NCBI RefSeq assembly: GCF_000768065.1
Contig: NZ_JRKM01000001.1
Coordinates: 2,356,001-2,420,000, forward strand
Origin: Aquabacterium sp. NJ1
GTDB lineage: Bacteria; Pseudomonadota; Gammaproteobacteria; Burkholderiales; Burkholderiaceae_C
Reading direction: 5' to 3'
Length of the DNA stretch: 64,000 nt
Below the pieces are notes generated by a model. That model worked only from the letters and a program-made list of their open reading frames with translations, did no database searches and was not told the DNA's origin. The translations under genes and the position numbers were made by a program. Position 1 is the first letter of the stretch; every line of letters begins with the position of its first letter. Positions 30,528 through 38,775 of this stretch are shown here, piece by piece.

Positions 30528-31958
30528 ATGAGCTTCATCCACACCCACGCCGACCGCCGCCTGTTCCTGCGCCAGAGCGCCGCCCTGGGCGCCCTGGCCG
30601 GCTCGTCACTGGCCAGCAACCTGGCGCTGATCGGCGCTGCGGCGGCCCAGAGCACCGGTGGCTACCGTGCGCTCGTCTGCATCAACCTGGCCGGCGGCAA
30701 CGACAACGCCAACACCGTGGTGCCCGTCAGCCCCACCGAGTACGCCGCGTATGCCGCGGCGCGCCAGTCCCTGGCCTTGCCCACCAGCGCCCTGCTGCGG
30801 CTCAGCCCCACGGGCTACAACGGCCCCTCGCTGGCCCTGCACCCCTCGCTGGCCAGGCTGCAAGGCCTGTTCAACAGCGGCAAGGCCGCCGTGATGGCCA
30901 ATGTGGGCACCCTGGCCCAGCCCATCACCAAAGACCAATGGGACAAGCGCACCCCTGCCATCCGCCTGCCCTACCAGCTGTTCTCGCATTCAGACCAGAG
31001 CCGCGAATGGCAGACCGGCGTCCCGGACGCCATCTCGCGTACCGGCATCACGGACACCACCTCGCGCACCGGTTGGCTGGGCCGCGCTGGGGATTTGCTG
31101 GACACGCTCAACAGCAGCCCGGTGTCGATCTGCATGTCCCTGGGGGGCAACAACATGCTGCAAGTGGGCAACAGGATCGTCCAGTACCAGCTCACAGCAC
31201 AAGGCCCTGTTGCGCTGCGCGAGCTGGACAGCCCCTATGGCATCAACACGCCGGCGCTGCGCATCCTGCTGACCGACAACGCCCGCGTCAACAAGCTGGA
31301 GCGCGAGCTGACCGCCGTGGCACGGCGCGCCATCTCGACCGAAGCCGCCGTGAGCTACGCCATCGCGCCCTCGGACCCACCAGATGGCAAGGACAAGCGC
31401 AAAGGCACCCTGAAGATCCCCGACTTCGGCGGCGGCAACCTGGGCGCCCAGTTGCGCATGGTCGCCCGCATGATCGCCGCACGCCAGGACCTGGGCCACA
31501 CCCGCCAGATCTTCTACGTCTCGCATGGCGGCTACGACATGCACTCGGACCTGCTCACCAACCACGCCAGGCGCCTGGCCGAGCTGGACACCGCCATCGC
31601 GGACTTCTACCTGGAGACGGTCGCCCTGGGTGTCAGCGACCAGGTCACCACCTTCACGGCCTCCGAATTCGGCCGGGCCCTGCAATCCAACGGCGACGGC
31701 TCGGACCACGGCTGGGGTGCGCACCACTTCGTCGTGGGTGGCGCGGTGCATGGCCAGCGCATCTTCGGCCAATGGCCCACGGTGGCGCTCAAGAGCAATG
31801 ACGACGCGGGCAACGGCCGCCTGATCCCCACCACCGCGGTGGACCAGTACGCCGCCACCCTGGCCACCTGGCTGGGCGTGGACGCCAGCCTGCTGAGCAG
31901 CGTGCTGCCCAATATCGGGCGCTTCGCCAGCAGCGACCTGGGCTTCTTCAGCGCCTGA
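30528..31958 (+). CDS. DUF1501 protein with Tat signal
   Basis: 476 residues. The N-terminus RRLFLRQSAALGALAGSSLAS is a twin-arginine signal (the RRxFL core), so the protein is exported folded through Tat. The body has DUF1501 marks related to the alkaline-phosphatase/sulfatase fold: LVCINLAGGNDNANTVVP, LYPSL-like ALHPSLARLQGLF, FSHSDQSREWQTG, FYVSHGGYDMHSD and FTASEFGRALQSNGDGSDHGWG. The conserved SHGGYDMH and DHGWGAHHFV segments could bind metal. It forms a two-gene operon with the upstream DUF1800 lipoprotein. Confidence 0.92.
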   Translation: MSFIHTHADRRLFLRQSAALGALAGSSLASNLALIGAAAAQSTGGYRALVCINLAGGNDNANTVVPVSPTEYAAYAAARQSLALPTSALLRLSPTGYNGPSLALHPSLARLQGLFNSGKAAVMANVGTLAQPITKDQWDKRTPAIRLPYQLFSHSDQSREWQTGVPDAISRTGITDTTSRTGWLGRAGDLLDTLNSSPVSICMSLGGNNMLQVGNRIVQYQLTAQGPVALRELDSPYGINTPALRILLTDNARVNKLERELTAVARRAISTEAAVSYAIAPSDPPDGKDKRKGTLKIPDFGGGNLGAQLRMVARMIAARQDLGHTRQIFYVSHGGYDMHSDLLTNHARRLAELDTAIADFYLETVALGVSDQVTTFTASEFGRALQSNGDGSDHGWGAHHFVVGGAVHGQRIFGQWPTVALKSNDDAGNGRLIPTTAVDQYAATLATWLGVDASLLSSVLPNIGRFASSDLGFFSA

Positions 31959-32105
31959 GCGCTGGCCGGCCGGCCGCCTGACCGCGTGAAAACACCGAGG
32001 CGGGCTGTCGCCCCACGTTCCTTGCTGTCGTGATTTATTCTGGTCACCCGGGCCCGGTCGCCCTAGCATGCGAGACCCCCATCGCACGAACCGCATGCAG
32101 TACCG

Positions 32106-33005
32106 ATGACACCCAAGCCCTCGACCTCTTTTGTTGTCCACGGCCCGCATGGCCCGCTGGCCGTTCAACGCTGGGGCCACGCCTCCTTGCCCGTCGTCAT
32201 CCTGGTGCACGGCTACCCGGACAACCGCAGCAAGTGGGAGCCCATCGCCCGTCAGCTGAGCGACCGCTACCAGGTCATCGCGTATGACGTGCGCGGCGCA
32301 GGCGACTCGTTCAAGCCCGCGCGTCGGCGCGACTACCGGCTCGAACACCTCACCGCCGATTTCAAGGCCGTGCTGCAAGCCGTCAGCCCCAAGCGCCCGG
32401 TGCACCTGGTGGCGCACGACTGGGGCTCGGTGCAAAGCTGGGAGTTCGTGACCGACCCGGCGCTCAAGGGCCGCATCGCCTCGTTCACCTCGTGCTCCGG
32501 CCCCTGCCTGGACCACTTCGGCCACTGGCTGCGCGACAGCCTCAAGCGCCCCACGCCCACCAACCTCGGCCGGGTGACGCTGCAGATGCTCAAGTCCTGG
32601 TACGTCTACATGTTCCAGCTGCCCTTGCTGCCTGAAGCCCTGTGGCGCACCGTCATCGGCCCCAACTGGCCCGGCCTGATGCGCCTGCTCGAGCGCACCG
32701 AGATCACCCCCCGCGCCTCGCAGACCTCGGATGGCGTGCACGGCGTGGGCCTGTACCGCGCCAATGTCTTTCAGCGCATGCTCAAGCCGCAGCAGCGTTT
32801 TGCGCATGCACCCGTGCAAGTGCTGGTGCCGACCAAGGACCACTTCGTCAGCCCCTGGTTGAGCGAAAACCTGTCGCGCTGGGTGCCGCAACTGACCCGC
32901 CGCGAAATCCCTGCGGGCCACTGGGTCACGCTCAAGCAGCCTGAGCTGTTCACGCAACACGTGCGATCCTTCATCGACAGCATCCCCATCCCCGCCACGA
33001 GGTAA
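32106..33005 (+). CDS. Alpha/beta hydrolase (epoxide-hydrolase-like)
   Basis: 299 residues of alpha/beta hydrolase fold. It has the oxyanion HGYPDNRSKW (HGxP) motif, strand and turn YDVRGAGDSFKPARR, and the nucleophile elbow VAHDWGSVQSW, where the nucleophile is Asp (HDWG), as in epoxide hydrolases and haloalkane dehalogenases. The late catalytic His is in EIPAGHWVTLKQPE and an acid in VPTKDHFVSPW. The Asp nucleophile points to epoxide-hydrolase-type chemistry, not an esterase. The start ATG 32106 follows a short inverted repeat (GCATGCG at 32066 and CGCATGC at 32092). The SDR gene follows 4 bases after the stop. Confidence 0.87.
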   Translation: MTPKPSTSFVVHGPHGPLAVQRWGHASLPVVILVHGYPDNRSKWEPIARQLSDRYQVIAYDVRGAGDSFKPARRRDYRLEHLTADFKAVLQAVSPKRPVHLVAHDWGSVQSWEFVTDPALKGRIASFTSCSGPCLDHFGHWLRDSLKRPTPTNLGRVTLQMLKSWYVYMFQLPLLPEALWRTVIGPNWPGLMRLLERTEITPRASQTSDGVHGVGLYRANVFQRMLKPQQRFAHAPVQVLVPTKDHFVSPWLSENLSRWVPQLTRREIPAGHWVTLKQPELFTQHVRSFIDSIPIPATR

Positions 33006-33009
33006 ACCC

Positions 33010-33894
33010 ATGCGCAAGACGGTTGTGATCACAGGTGGCAATTCGGGCATCGGCCTGGCCATTGCCCATGAACTGGCCCAACGCGGCGCCACCGTGTGCC
33101 TGGCCTGCCGCGACCAGCGCAAGGCCGCTGCCGCGCGCAGCGAAATCCTGCAACGCACACCGGGTGCCAGCGTCGAGTTGTACGAGCTGGACCTGGCCTC
33201 GTTCGATGCCATCCACCGCTTCGTGCAGACCTTCTCGTCAAGGCACGACAAGCTGCACGCCCTGATCAACAACGCCGGTGCCGTGCCCACGCGCCAGCAG
33301 TTCACCGCCGAAGGCTTCGAGCTGCAGTTCGGCGGCAACTACCTGGGCCCCTTCCTGCTCACGCACCGCCTGATGCCCTTGCTGCAAGCGGTGGCCGACG
33401 AAGGCGGTGTGGGCCAGGGGGACGCGCGCATCGTCAACCTGTCGTCCATCGCGCACACGATTGGCCGCATCGACCTGGACACCGCCAAGGGCCGCAAGCC
33501 TTACCGCGTGCTGCCCGCGTATGCGCAATCCAAGCTGGGTAACCTGTTGTTCAGCAACGCCCTGGCGCGCAAGCTGCCCGCCGGCGTCAGCTCGCAGGCC
33601 ATGCATCCCGGTGGCGTGGCCTCGCCGCTGTACCGCGATATTCCCGGTTGGCAGTACGCCGTGATGAAGCCCTTCCTGATCGGGCCCGAGCGTGCGGGCC
33701 AGCTGGCTGCCGAGCTGGCGCTGGATGCGGCACGGCGTGGCGAGACGGGCGGCTACTTCTCCATCCAGCACCCGCGCATCGTGTCGCGCGCGGCCCGAGA
33801 CGAGTTACTGCAAGACACGCTCTATGCCCAGAGCTGTGTGTGGGCCGGTGTGACGCCGCTGGGTGGCTCGGTGCGTGCGCAGATGGCGGCGTAA
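33010..33894 (+). CDS. SDR family oxidoreductase (retinol-dehydrogenase-like)
   Basis: 294 residues with TGGNSGIGLAIAHELA (cofactor), ALINNAGAVPTR, catalytic Ser in VNLSSIAHT and YAQSKLGN (YxxxK). CRDQRKAAAARSE after strand 2 has basic residues that favour NADP(H). The size and the QLAAELALDAARRGETGGYF segment resemble the WW-oxidoreductase/retinol dehydrogenase branch acting on lipophilic alcohols or ketones. It follows the alpha/beta hydrolase gene by 4 bases, so the two probably act on the same lipophilic compound. It ends before a terminator and the AT-rich island. Confidence 0.87.
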   Translation: MRKTVVITGGNSGIGLAIAHELAQRGATVCLACRDQRKAAAARSEILQRTPGASVELYELDLASFDAIHRFVQTFSSRHDKLHALINNAGAVPTRQQFTAEGFELQFGGNYLGPFLLTHRLMPLLQAVADEGGVGQGDARIVNLSSIAHTIGRIDLDTAKGRKPYRVLPAYAQSKLGNLLFSNALARKLPAGVSSQAMHPGGVASPLYRDIPGWQYAVMKPFLIGPERAGQLAAELALDAARRGETGGYFSIQHPRIVSRAARDELLQDTLYAQSCVWAGVTPLGGSVRAQMAA

Positions 33895-33961
33895 AGAGCC
33901 GCGCGAGGGGCGCTAAATCGGTGGGATTAGACCACCTTGAGCGATACCTAACCCAAATCAG

Positions 33962-33986
33962 ACAGCCTGCAATAGCAGGCTGTTTT
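33962..33986 (+). terminator. Rho-independent terminator after the hydrolase-SDR operon
   Basis: Stem ACAGCCTGC (33962-33970) and GCAGGCTGT (33975-33983) with an AATA loop, followed by TTT and GCT on the plus strand. It separates the operon from the convergent AT-rich island whose last gene ends at 34026. Confidence 0.8.
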
Positions 33987-34025
33987 GCTGATAGGCACAA
34001 AACGAACCTGATTCCAAAAACAAAC

Positions 34026-34655
34026 TTAGAAAGGCTGGGCCGTAAGCTGCTCCAGAGCTCGCTTAGCTTTCGCGATATCAATCTCTATCTGTTTGATCGT
34101 AGATAAAAGCTTATCTCTACCCTCACCGCCCTTTTCCGCAAGAGCAGAAAGCCGAGCATACACATTATCCAACCGATGAAGTTGAGCCAACATTGCCTCT
34201 ATCAACTGGGTAACGGACTGCCTGTAACTGACAACTGTAGGCTCGTTCAAATCCAACAACTTGACCGTGAACTCACCAGCAGTCGATTTACCCTCAACAA
34301 CATCATCCTTAAATCGCAGATGCTTATACATCTCATGATCACATGGATTGGGAACAAATAATTTTGTCTCGTCACCCTTAGCCGGCCAATAGCTCCTCTT
34401 GCGACTATTGCACGAATTGCAGCAGTAGAACAAATTCTCATATACGGTAGCCAACTCAGGAAATACTGACTTAGGCCGATAGTGATCCACACCAAAGCCA
34501 TCTCGACGGGGCGCATTCGTATCCGGCACCCTACAATAGACACACTTACGGTGGAACTCAATCCGCAGAACGTCTTTATATGACCTGTAGTCCGCGTATT
34601 GCCTCGGCTTCTGAGTCCTCGTATGCTTCGCCTTTGGATAGACAAATGGATTCAT
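34026..34655 (-). CDS. HNH endonuclease (PtuB/TIGR02646-like)
   Basis: 209 residues with a zinc-supported HNH nuclease core. CVYC (Cys38, Cys41) and CNSC (Cys79, Cys82) bind structural zinc. VDHYRPKS (Asp57-His58), the Asn in YENLFYC (Asn74) and CNSRK (Asn83) form the HNH active site. The layout CxxC - DHYRPKSxFPEL - NL - CxxCN is that of the HNH nucleases found in Septu (PtuB) and retron systems. No ATPase partner of the PtuA type is present. The last 80 residues are a charged helix (LLSTIKQIEIDIAKAKRALEQL). The start ATG overlaps the stop of the upstream gene (ATGA). Base composition is AT-richer than the flanks, a sign of transfer. Confidence 0.82.
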   Translation of the reverse strand: MNPFVYPKAKHTRTQKPRQYADYRSYKDVLRIEFHRKCVYCRVPDTNAPRRDGFGVDHYRPKSVFPELATVYENLFYCCNSCNSRKRSYWPAKGDETKLFVPNPCDHEMYKHLRFKDDVVEGKSTAGEFTVKLLDLNEPTVVSYRQSVTQLIEAMLAQLHRLDNVYARLSALAEKGGEGRDKLLSTIKQIEIDIAKAKRALEQLTAQPF

Positions 34656-35128
34656 TTTAAACCGTATTCAGCCTCAATATCATCCAAGCTCGCCGAAATA
34701 CCCTCCAACTCGCCAACCAGATTATCCAAATGATTAATCTCTTCTGCTGTGATCCGAGGAGACAACTTTCGCAATCTGCTAGTAAGTATCTGAAGACGAG
34801 CGTCGTCTTCATTGGAAGCGTTGCCACTAAAAGACCGTACTAACAAGTCAATTCGCCGATCACTGGCAGCAGTAATGGCAGCAATCGCATCAGCTTGCTG
34901 CTGAATACTTCTAACCTCTTTATGCGCCCCAGTAGAGAATTCATCCGTAGTAAAGGTTTGATCCCCTACGCGATGAATGGCACCCACAGAAACGATCAAC
35001 GGCGTACCAACCTCGACATATCGAGTATCAATAGTTTTGGTAGGCGACACCTTATACTCTTGAACAGCATCAGGCCAAATCACCGACGACTCAAGCAAGT
35101 GCAAGTTATCCATAGCCACCCCATTCAC
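34652..35128 (-). CDS. Unknown protein, middle gene of the HNH island
   Basis: 158 residues from a GTG that overlaps the stop of the TIGR04255-like gene (GTGA), or 153 from an ATG at 35113. I do not recognise the family. The first half is probably beta-rich (VIWPDAVQEYKVSPTKTIDTRYVEVGTP). The second half is helical and charged (VRSIQQQADAIAAITAASDRRIDLLVRSF, then ITAEEINHLDNLVGELEGISASLDDIEAEYGLK), which suits a coiled coil or oligomerisation role. The 4-bp overlaps at both ends show that it belongs to a single co-translated unit with the other two genes. A partner or adaptor role for the HNH nuclease is inference. Confidence 0.7.
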   Translation of the reverse strand: MNGVAMDNLHLLESSVIWPDAVQEYKVSPTKTIDTRYVEVGTPLIVSVGAIHRVGDQTFTTDEFSTGAHKEVRSIQQQADAIAAITAASDRRIDLLVRSFSGNASNEDDARLQILTSRLRKLSPRITAEEINHLDNLVGELEGISASLDDIEAEYGLK

Positions 35129-35868
35129 GTTTTCTTATTTTCACCGAGAAACTTCTTGCCACCATCGCCAAGAGACCACATAAACATAGAGAACTCTAAT
35201 TTATGCAACCGATCGAGCGACGCCATACACGCACCGACCTCGACATTCTCAGCAGAGAAATCAAAATCAAGAACATATTCTTGACGATTACCTCTAGTGC
35301 CAAGCCCGTGTTGAAATAAAAAATTGCCAAATTCGGTGGGGCCACTTACCCGCTGAGAATGCTCAGCAACGTCTCCAAATAGGCCTGAGCTTAAGGTGCC
35401 GACCAAATCAGGGTTGACCCATTTACTCAAATCTGCGCGATTGTAGGGAACACTATTTATGTACCGAAGCCCAATCCGCGTAAAAAACTCACTGTCAATC
35501 ACCTTCGCAGCGGCATCAACAACTTGCTGCACCTTTGAGCGAAGCTCGTCATAAGATAAGTACTGATGCGTTTCTATGGAGATAGTGGACGCACGCAGAG
35601 CGACCGTCCATCTATTGGACCTAAAAGTATGTACAGTGGGATGTACGACGCTGCCTACGCCGACATTAAGGTCGTTGCCCGATTCCTGATGAGGATAGTC
35701 TTTTCTAAGAGCCTTCGCAAAAGACATCGGAGGACGCGCATCCTCCAGCTCATACAGCGTAGGAAACCTAAGTTCGCAGACAACCTGCCGAATGAGGTTC
35801 CGTTCAAAGTGAGCAGAGTCCACCAAGGGTAAGGATAGAGGCTTAACGACGGGCGTCGGAGTAGTCAT
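35125..35868 (-). CDS. TIGR04255-like protein of the HNH island
   Basis: 247 residues from ATG 35868 (GAAGAG ribosome-binding site; the frame is open to 35937 but poorly supported). The pattern LIRQVVCELRFPTLYELED, the SIETHQYLSYDELRSKVQQVV block and FFTRIGLRYINSVPYNRADLSKWV match TIGR04255, a sporadically distributed family without known function that is often encoded beside unknown or nuclease genes. It is the first gene of a three-gene minus-strand operon. Codon use is less GC-biased than in the flanking genes. It may be the sensor or scaffold component, but this is inference. Confidence 0.7.
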   Translation of the reverse strand: MTTPTPVVKPLSLPLVDSAHFERNLIRQVVCELRFPTLYELEDARPPMSFAKALRKDYPHQESGNDLNVGVGSVVHPTVHTFRSNRWTVALRASTISIETHQYLSYDELRSKVQQVVDAAAKVIDSEFFTRIGLRYINSVPYNRADLSKWVNPDLVGTLSSGLFGDVAEHSQRVSGPTEFGNFLFQHGLGTRGNRQEYVLDFDFSAENVEVGACMASLDRLHKLEFSMFMWSLGDGGKKFLGENKKT

Positions 35869-36002
35869 CTCTTCACCTTGGCAATCACAAAAAAGCCGCG
35901 CAGCATCACGCAACCTAGCTCTTAGCGAGCCTACCACGCATAGGAGAATCGCTACGACTTTGCTCCCCCCTAAAACGGGGTTAGTTGCTCCCTTTGGAAC
36001 AA

Positions 36003-36113
36003 ACAGTACACATCAAGGCCAAGGCGCAGCGACTCAACCATAAGCACACGCGGCTCTCGCAATTGAAGGCCGAGGCCGCTGCCGCAGGCGCACAATCGGG
36101 TCGCTTTTGTTGA
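36003..36113 (+). pseudogene. Possible 3' remnant of a gene next to the island
   Basis: From about 36003 a GC-rich frame reads TVHIKAKAQRLNHKHTRLSQ and then LKAEAAAAGAQSGRFC before a TGA at 36111-36113. It has no start codon with a ribosome-binding site, and an in-frame TAG lies at 35982. The composition is that of the host genome and unlike the adjacent AT-rich island, which ends at about 35990. It looks like the tail of a gene whose front part was lost when the island arrived. The parent gene is not recognised. Confidence 0.35.
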
Positions 36114-36137
36114 AGGACGACCTGAGGACAACCGCCC

Positions 36138-37139
36138 ATGCCCAGCCTGCCCGCCTTGATGACCGAGATCACCATCACCCAGCCGGGTGGCCCGGAGGTG
36201 CTGCAGGCCCGCCAGGCCCCGCTGCCGGAGCCCGGCCCGGGGCAGTTGCTGGTCAAGGTCGAGGCCGCAGGTGTCAACCGCCCCGACGTGCTGCAGCGAC
36301 GCGGCCTCTACCCCATGCCCCCCGGCGTCAACCCCACCCCGGGCCTGGAGGTCGCCGGTGAAGTCGTGGCCCTGGGTGAAGGCGTGCAGGGCTTCAGCGT
36401 GGGCAACCCCGTCTGCGGGCTGACGGACGGTGGCGGGTACGCCCAGTACGCGGTGCTGCCCGCCTCCCAGGCCCTGCTGCGCCCACGCGGCATGGACGCC
36501 ATCCACGCCGCCGCCATCCCCGAGACCTTCTTCACCGTCTGGGCCAACCTGTTCATGATGGGCCGCGCCAAGGCCGGCGAGACCCTGCTGGTGCATGGCG
36601 GCACCAGCGGCATCGGCTCCACGGCCTTGATGCTGGCCAAGGAAATGGGCCTGCACGCCGTCTCCACAGATGGCGGCCCCGAGAAGGGCGCCGCCGCCGT
36701 GCAACTGGGCGCCGAGTTCAGCATCGACTACCGCACCCAGGCCTTCGTGCCCGAGCTCATGCGCTGGACCAGCGGCCGCGGGGTGGACCTCATCCTCGAC
36801 ATCATGGGCGCCGGCTACTTCGAGCAGAACCTGGGCGCCCTGGCCAAGGACGGGCGCCTGCTGCTGATCGGCTTCATGGCGGGCGACACGGTCGACAAGT
36901 TCAGCCTGCTGCCCATCATGCTCAAGCGCCTGACGGTGACCGGCTCCACCATGCGCGCACGCACCACCGAAGAGAAGGCGGCCATCGCCCGCGAACTGCA
37001 CGCGCTCGTGTGGCCGGCGCTGTCGGCGGGCCGCTGCGTGCCCCACGTCCATCAGGTGTTCGATCTGGACCAGGCCGCCGACGCGCACCGCCTGATGGAA
37101 AGCCGCGGCCACATCGGCAAGATCGTGCTCAAGGTGTGA
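36138..37139 (+). CDS. NADPH:quinone oxidoreductase (PIG3-like MDR)
   Basis: 333 residues of the zinc-independent medium-chain reductase family. Domain one has EVLQARQAPLPEPGPGQLLVKVEAAGVNRPDVLQRRG. The coenzyme domain has TLLVHGGTSGIGSTALMLAKE (AxxGxxG type). The tail has HVHQVFDLDQAADAHRLMES. PIG3-type enzymes reduce quinones or conjugated ketones with NADPH. A start at ATG 36159 or 36162 (MTEITITQPGGPE) fits the family N-terminus as well as 36138. The nearest good ribosome-binding site (GAGGAC) precedes 36138. Confidence 0.9.
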   Translation: MPSLPALMTEITITQPGGPEVLQARQAPLPEPGPGQLLVKVEAAGVNRPDVLQRRGLYPMPPGVNPTPGLEVAGEVVALGEGVQGFSVGNPVCGLTDGGGYAQYAVLPASQALLRPRGMDAIHAAAIPETFFTVWANLFMMGRAKAGETLLVHGGTSGIGSTALMLAKEMGLHAVSTDGGPEKGAAAVQLGAEFSIDYRTQAFVPELMRWTSGRGVDLILDIMGAGYFEQNLGALAKDGRLLLIGFMAGDTVDKFSLLPIMLKRLTVTGSTMRARTTEEKAAIARELHALVWPALSAGRCVPHVHQVFDLDQAADAHRLMESRGHIGKIVLKV

Positions 37140-37228
37140 GGATTGTTGGATGAGCCCATGTGAAGGCGCCCTTGTGCGGGTTCATTGACCCAGGTCAGTG
37201 CCCGGACTTGATGGCCGCCAGCCCCCTT

Positions 37229-37290
37229 CTGGAAAGCCCGCAACACCGAGCATGGCACGCTCACTATATTGGACCGGTACCTGTTGTATG
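37229..37290 (+). promoter_or_regulatory. Conserved promoter segment of acyltransferase paralogue 1
   Basis: Contains CTGGAAAGCCCGCA (37229-37242), the -10-like TATATT (37265-37270) and ACCTGTTGTATG (37279-37290). The same order, with CTGGAAAGCCCGCA at 50919, TATAGT at 50956 and CACCTGTTGGATG after it, occurs before the second paralogue at 51034. Conservation between the two leaders suggests shared regulation. Confidence 0.5.
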
Positions 37291-37332
37291 ACGCTTCGAT
37301 CAGGCGTCACTAAACAAGATGGGACCGTCGCC

Positions 37333-38715
37333 ATGACCGCCTCCAAGCTGATTCCACTGAACCGATCCGAACACCTCTACTGGGCCGCAGAAGGCTACCT
37401 GGGCCCCATCAACCAGGCCTACATCCTGTGCTTCGACAGGCCGGTGGACACCGAACTGATCCGCCAGACGCTGCGTGAGCTGGTCTCGGCCTACCCGCGC
37501 ATGCGCGGCATCATCGAGCTCACGGGCCTGCACTTCCAGCTGCGCATCCTGGACGACGACCTGTATGTGGACCAGCTGTTCGCCGACACCTTCCGCGTGC
37601 TGCCCCACATCGACGCGTCCTCGCGCCCCGCGCTGGCCGCCTTCCACAACGAGTTCATCAACGAGCCGATTTCGCTGGAGCGTGGCCTGCCCTGGCGCGC
37701 ACGCTTCATCCCGCACCCGACGCGCCCTGCGCTGATGTTCTCGGTGCACCACATCGTGGGCGATGGCCGCTCCATGGTGCAGATGCTCAGCGCCATCATG
37801 GCCCGCCTCAGTGGCCAGCCCATCACCCCGTGCAAGATCGACTCGCCCAGCATGCTGCCCGCCGTGATGTTGCAGAAGTGGTGGCAGTGGCCCGCCAGCA
37901 TCGCCCGCTGGTGGCGCCTGTCCCAAGCCGAGGCCACCATGCGCAAGGGCATGCACATCGTCACCCTGGCGAGGCGCAAGAGCCCGCGCTACACGACCTC
38001 GGCCATCCGCTACCACGAGCTGCCCTGCTCGGCGGACGCGATGAAGGCACAGGCCAAGGCCCACGGCACCACGGTCAACACCTTGCTCGCGGCCCTGGTG
38101 GCCAATGCCTTTCTGGCCATGGCGGCGGACGACCCCAAGGCCATGGCCGCCATCCGCCTGTCGGTGGACCTGCGCCGTTACTACCCCAAGGGCACCGCCC
38201 CCGAGTTCGGCAACTACGTGCATTCCTTCACCGTGCTGGCCCAGCGGCAAGCCAATCTGCAAGCCCAGGTCAACGCGCTGGAGGCCCAGGTCAAGGAGCA
38301 CCTGCTGGGTTACGAGCGGCGCGACTACGCCCTGCCCGTGCTGCTCTACGAATGCCTGCCCTGGCTGGGCCGCGCGCTGTTTGGCCGCCTGATCGTGCGC
38401 TCCAAGGCCAAAGGCAAGCTGCCCCCGTTGAGCTGCCACCTGAGCAACCTGGGCCCGGCCGACGCCATCAACCCGCCGAATGCCCAGGTGCGCCTGGCCG
38501 AGCTGTGGCCCATGACCATCAACCCCGTGTTCATGCTGGGTGCGCTCAGCCTCAATGGCCGGCAGTTCCTCACGCTCATCTCACAGAATGACGAGATCCC
38601 GCAGGAGGCCGTGGCCGCCTTCCAGGCCGAACTCGACCGCCAGTTTCATGCGTTGATGCCAGCGCGGCCCCAAGCTCAACACACGACTGATACCCACATG
38701 GCCAAAGCCTGCTGA
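37333..38715 (+). CDS. Condensation/wax-ester-synthase-like acyltransferase, paralogue 1
   Basis: 460 residues from ATG 37333. It has the HHIVGDG active-site motif (HHxxxDG) at about residue 138, DLRRYYPKGTAPEFGNYVHSF in the second half, and a C-terminal [12 protein letters not shown]. It resembles the CoA-dependent acyltransferase/condensation superfamily, which includes wax ester synthases and alcohol acetyltransferases. The acceptor is unknown. A closely related full paralogue lies at 51034-52380, and a third, truncated copy (3' end only) at 42768. The last 15 residues (PARPQAQHTTDTHMA) are unique to this copy. VOC and WYL regulator genes follow. Confidence 0.72.
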   Translation: MTASKLIPLNRSEHLYWAAEGYLGPINQAYILCFDRPVDTELIRQTLRELVSAYPRMRGIIELTGLHFQLRILDDDLYVDQLFADTFRVLPHIDASSRPALAAFHNEFINEPISLERGLPWRARFIPHPTRPALMFSVHHIVGDGRSMVQMLSAIMARLSGQPITPCKIDSPSMLPAVMLQKWWQWPASIARWWRLSQAEATMRKGMHIVTLARRKSPRYTTSAIRYHELPCSADAMKAQAKAHGTTVNTLLAALVANAFLAMAADDPKAMAAIRLSVDLRRYYPKGTAPEFGNYVHSFTVLAQRQANLQAQVNALEAQVKEHLLGYERRDYALPVLLYECLPWLGRALFGRLIVRSKAKGKLPPLSCHLSNLGPADAINPPNAQVRLAELWPMTINPVFMLGALSLNGRQFLTLISQNDEIPQEAVAAFQAELDRQFHALMPARPQAQHTTDTHMAKAC

Positions 38716-38730
38716 CAGGACGCTGTCAGC
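38711..38730 (+). terminator. Hairpin at the end of acyltransferase paralogue 1
   Basis: GCTGACAG (38711-38718) and CTGTCAGC (38723-38730), a perfect 8-bp stem with a GACG tetraloop that includes the stop codon. The same hairpin stands at 43058-43077 in the second copy. No U tract follows, so its role as terminator is uncertain. Attenuation or RNA processing is possible. Confidence 0.45.
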
Positions 38731-38775
38731 AGCCCCTGCGCACCATGGAGGCTCTTTCAACACAAGGAGCCTTCC

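Noticed and set aside
33920..33936. GGTGG/CCACC repeat before the island as an attachment site
   Set aside because: The repeat is short and has no matching copy at the other island edge.
34026..34655. Call of a complete Septu system
   Set aside because: The HNH protein is PtuB-like, but no PtuA-type ATPase is encoded next to it, so the known system is not supported.
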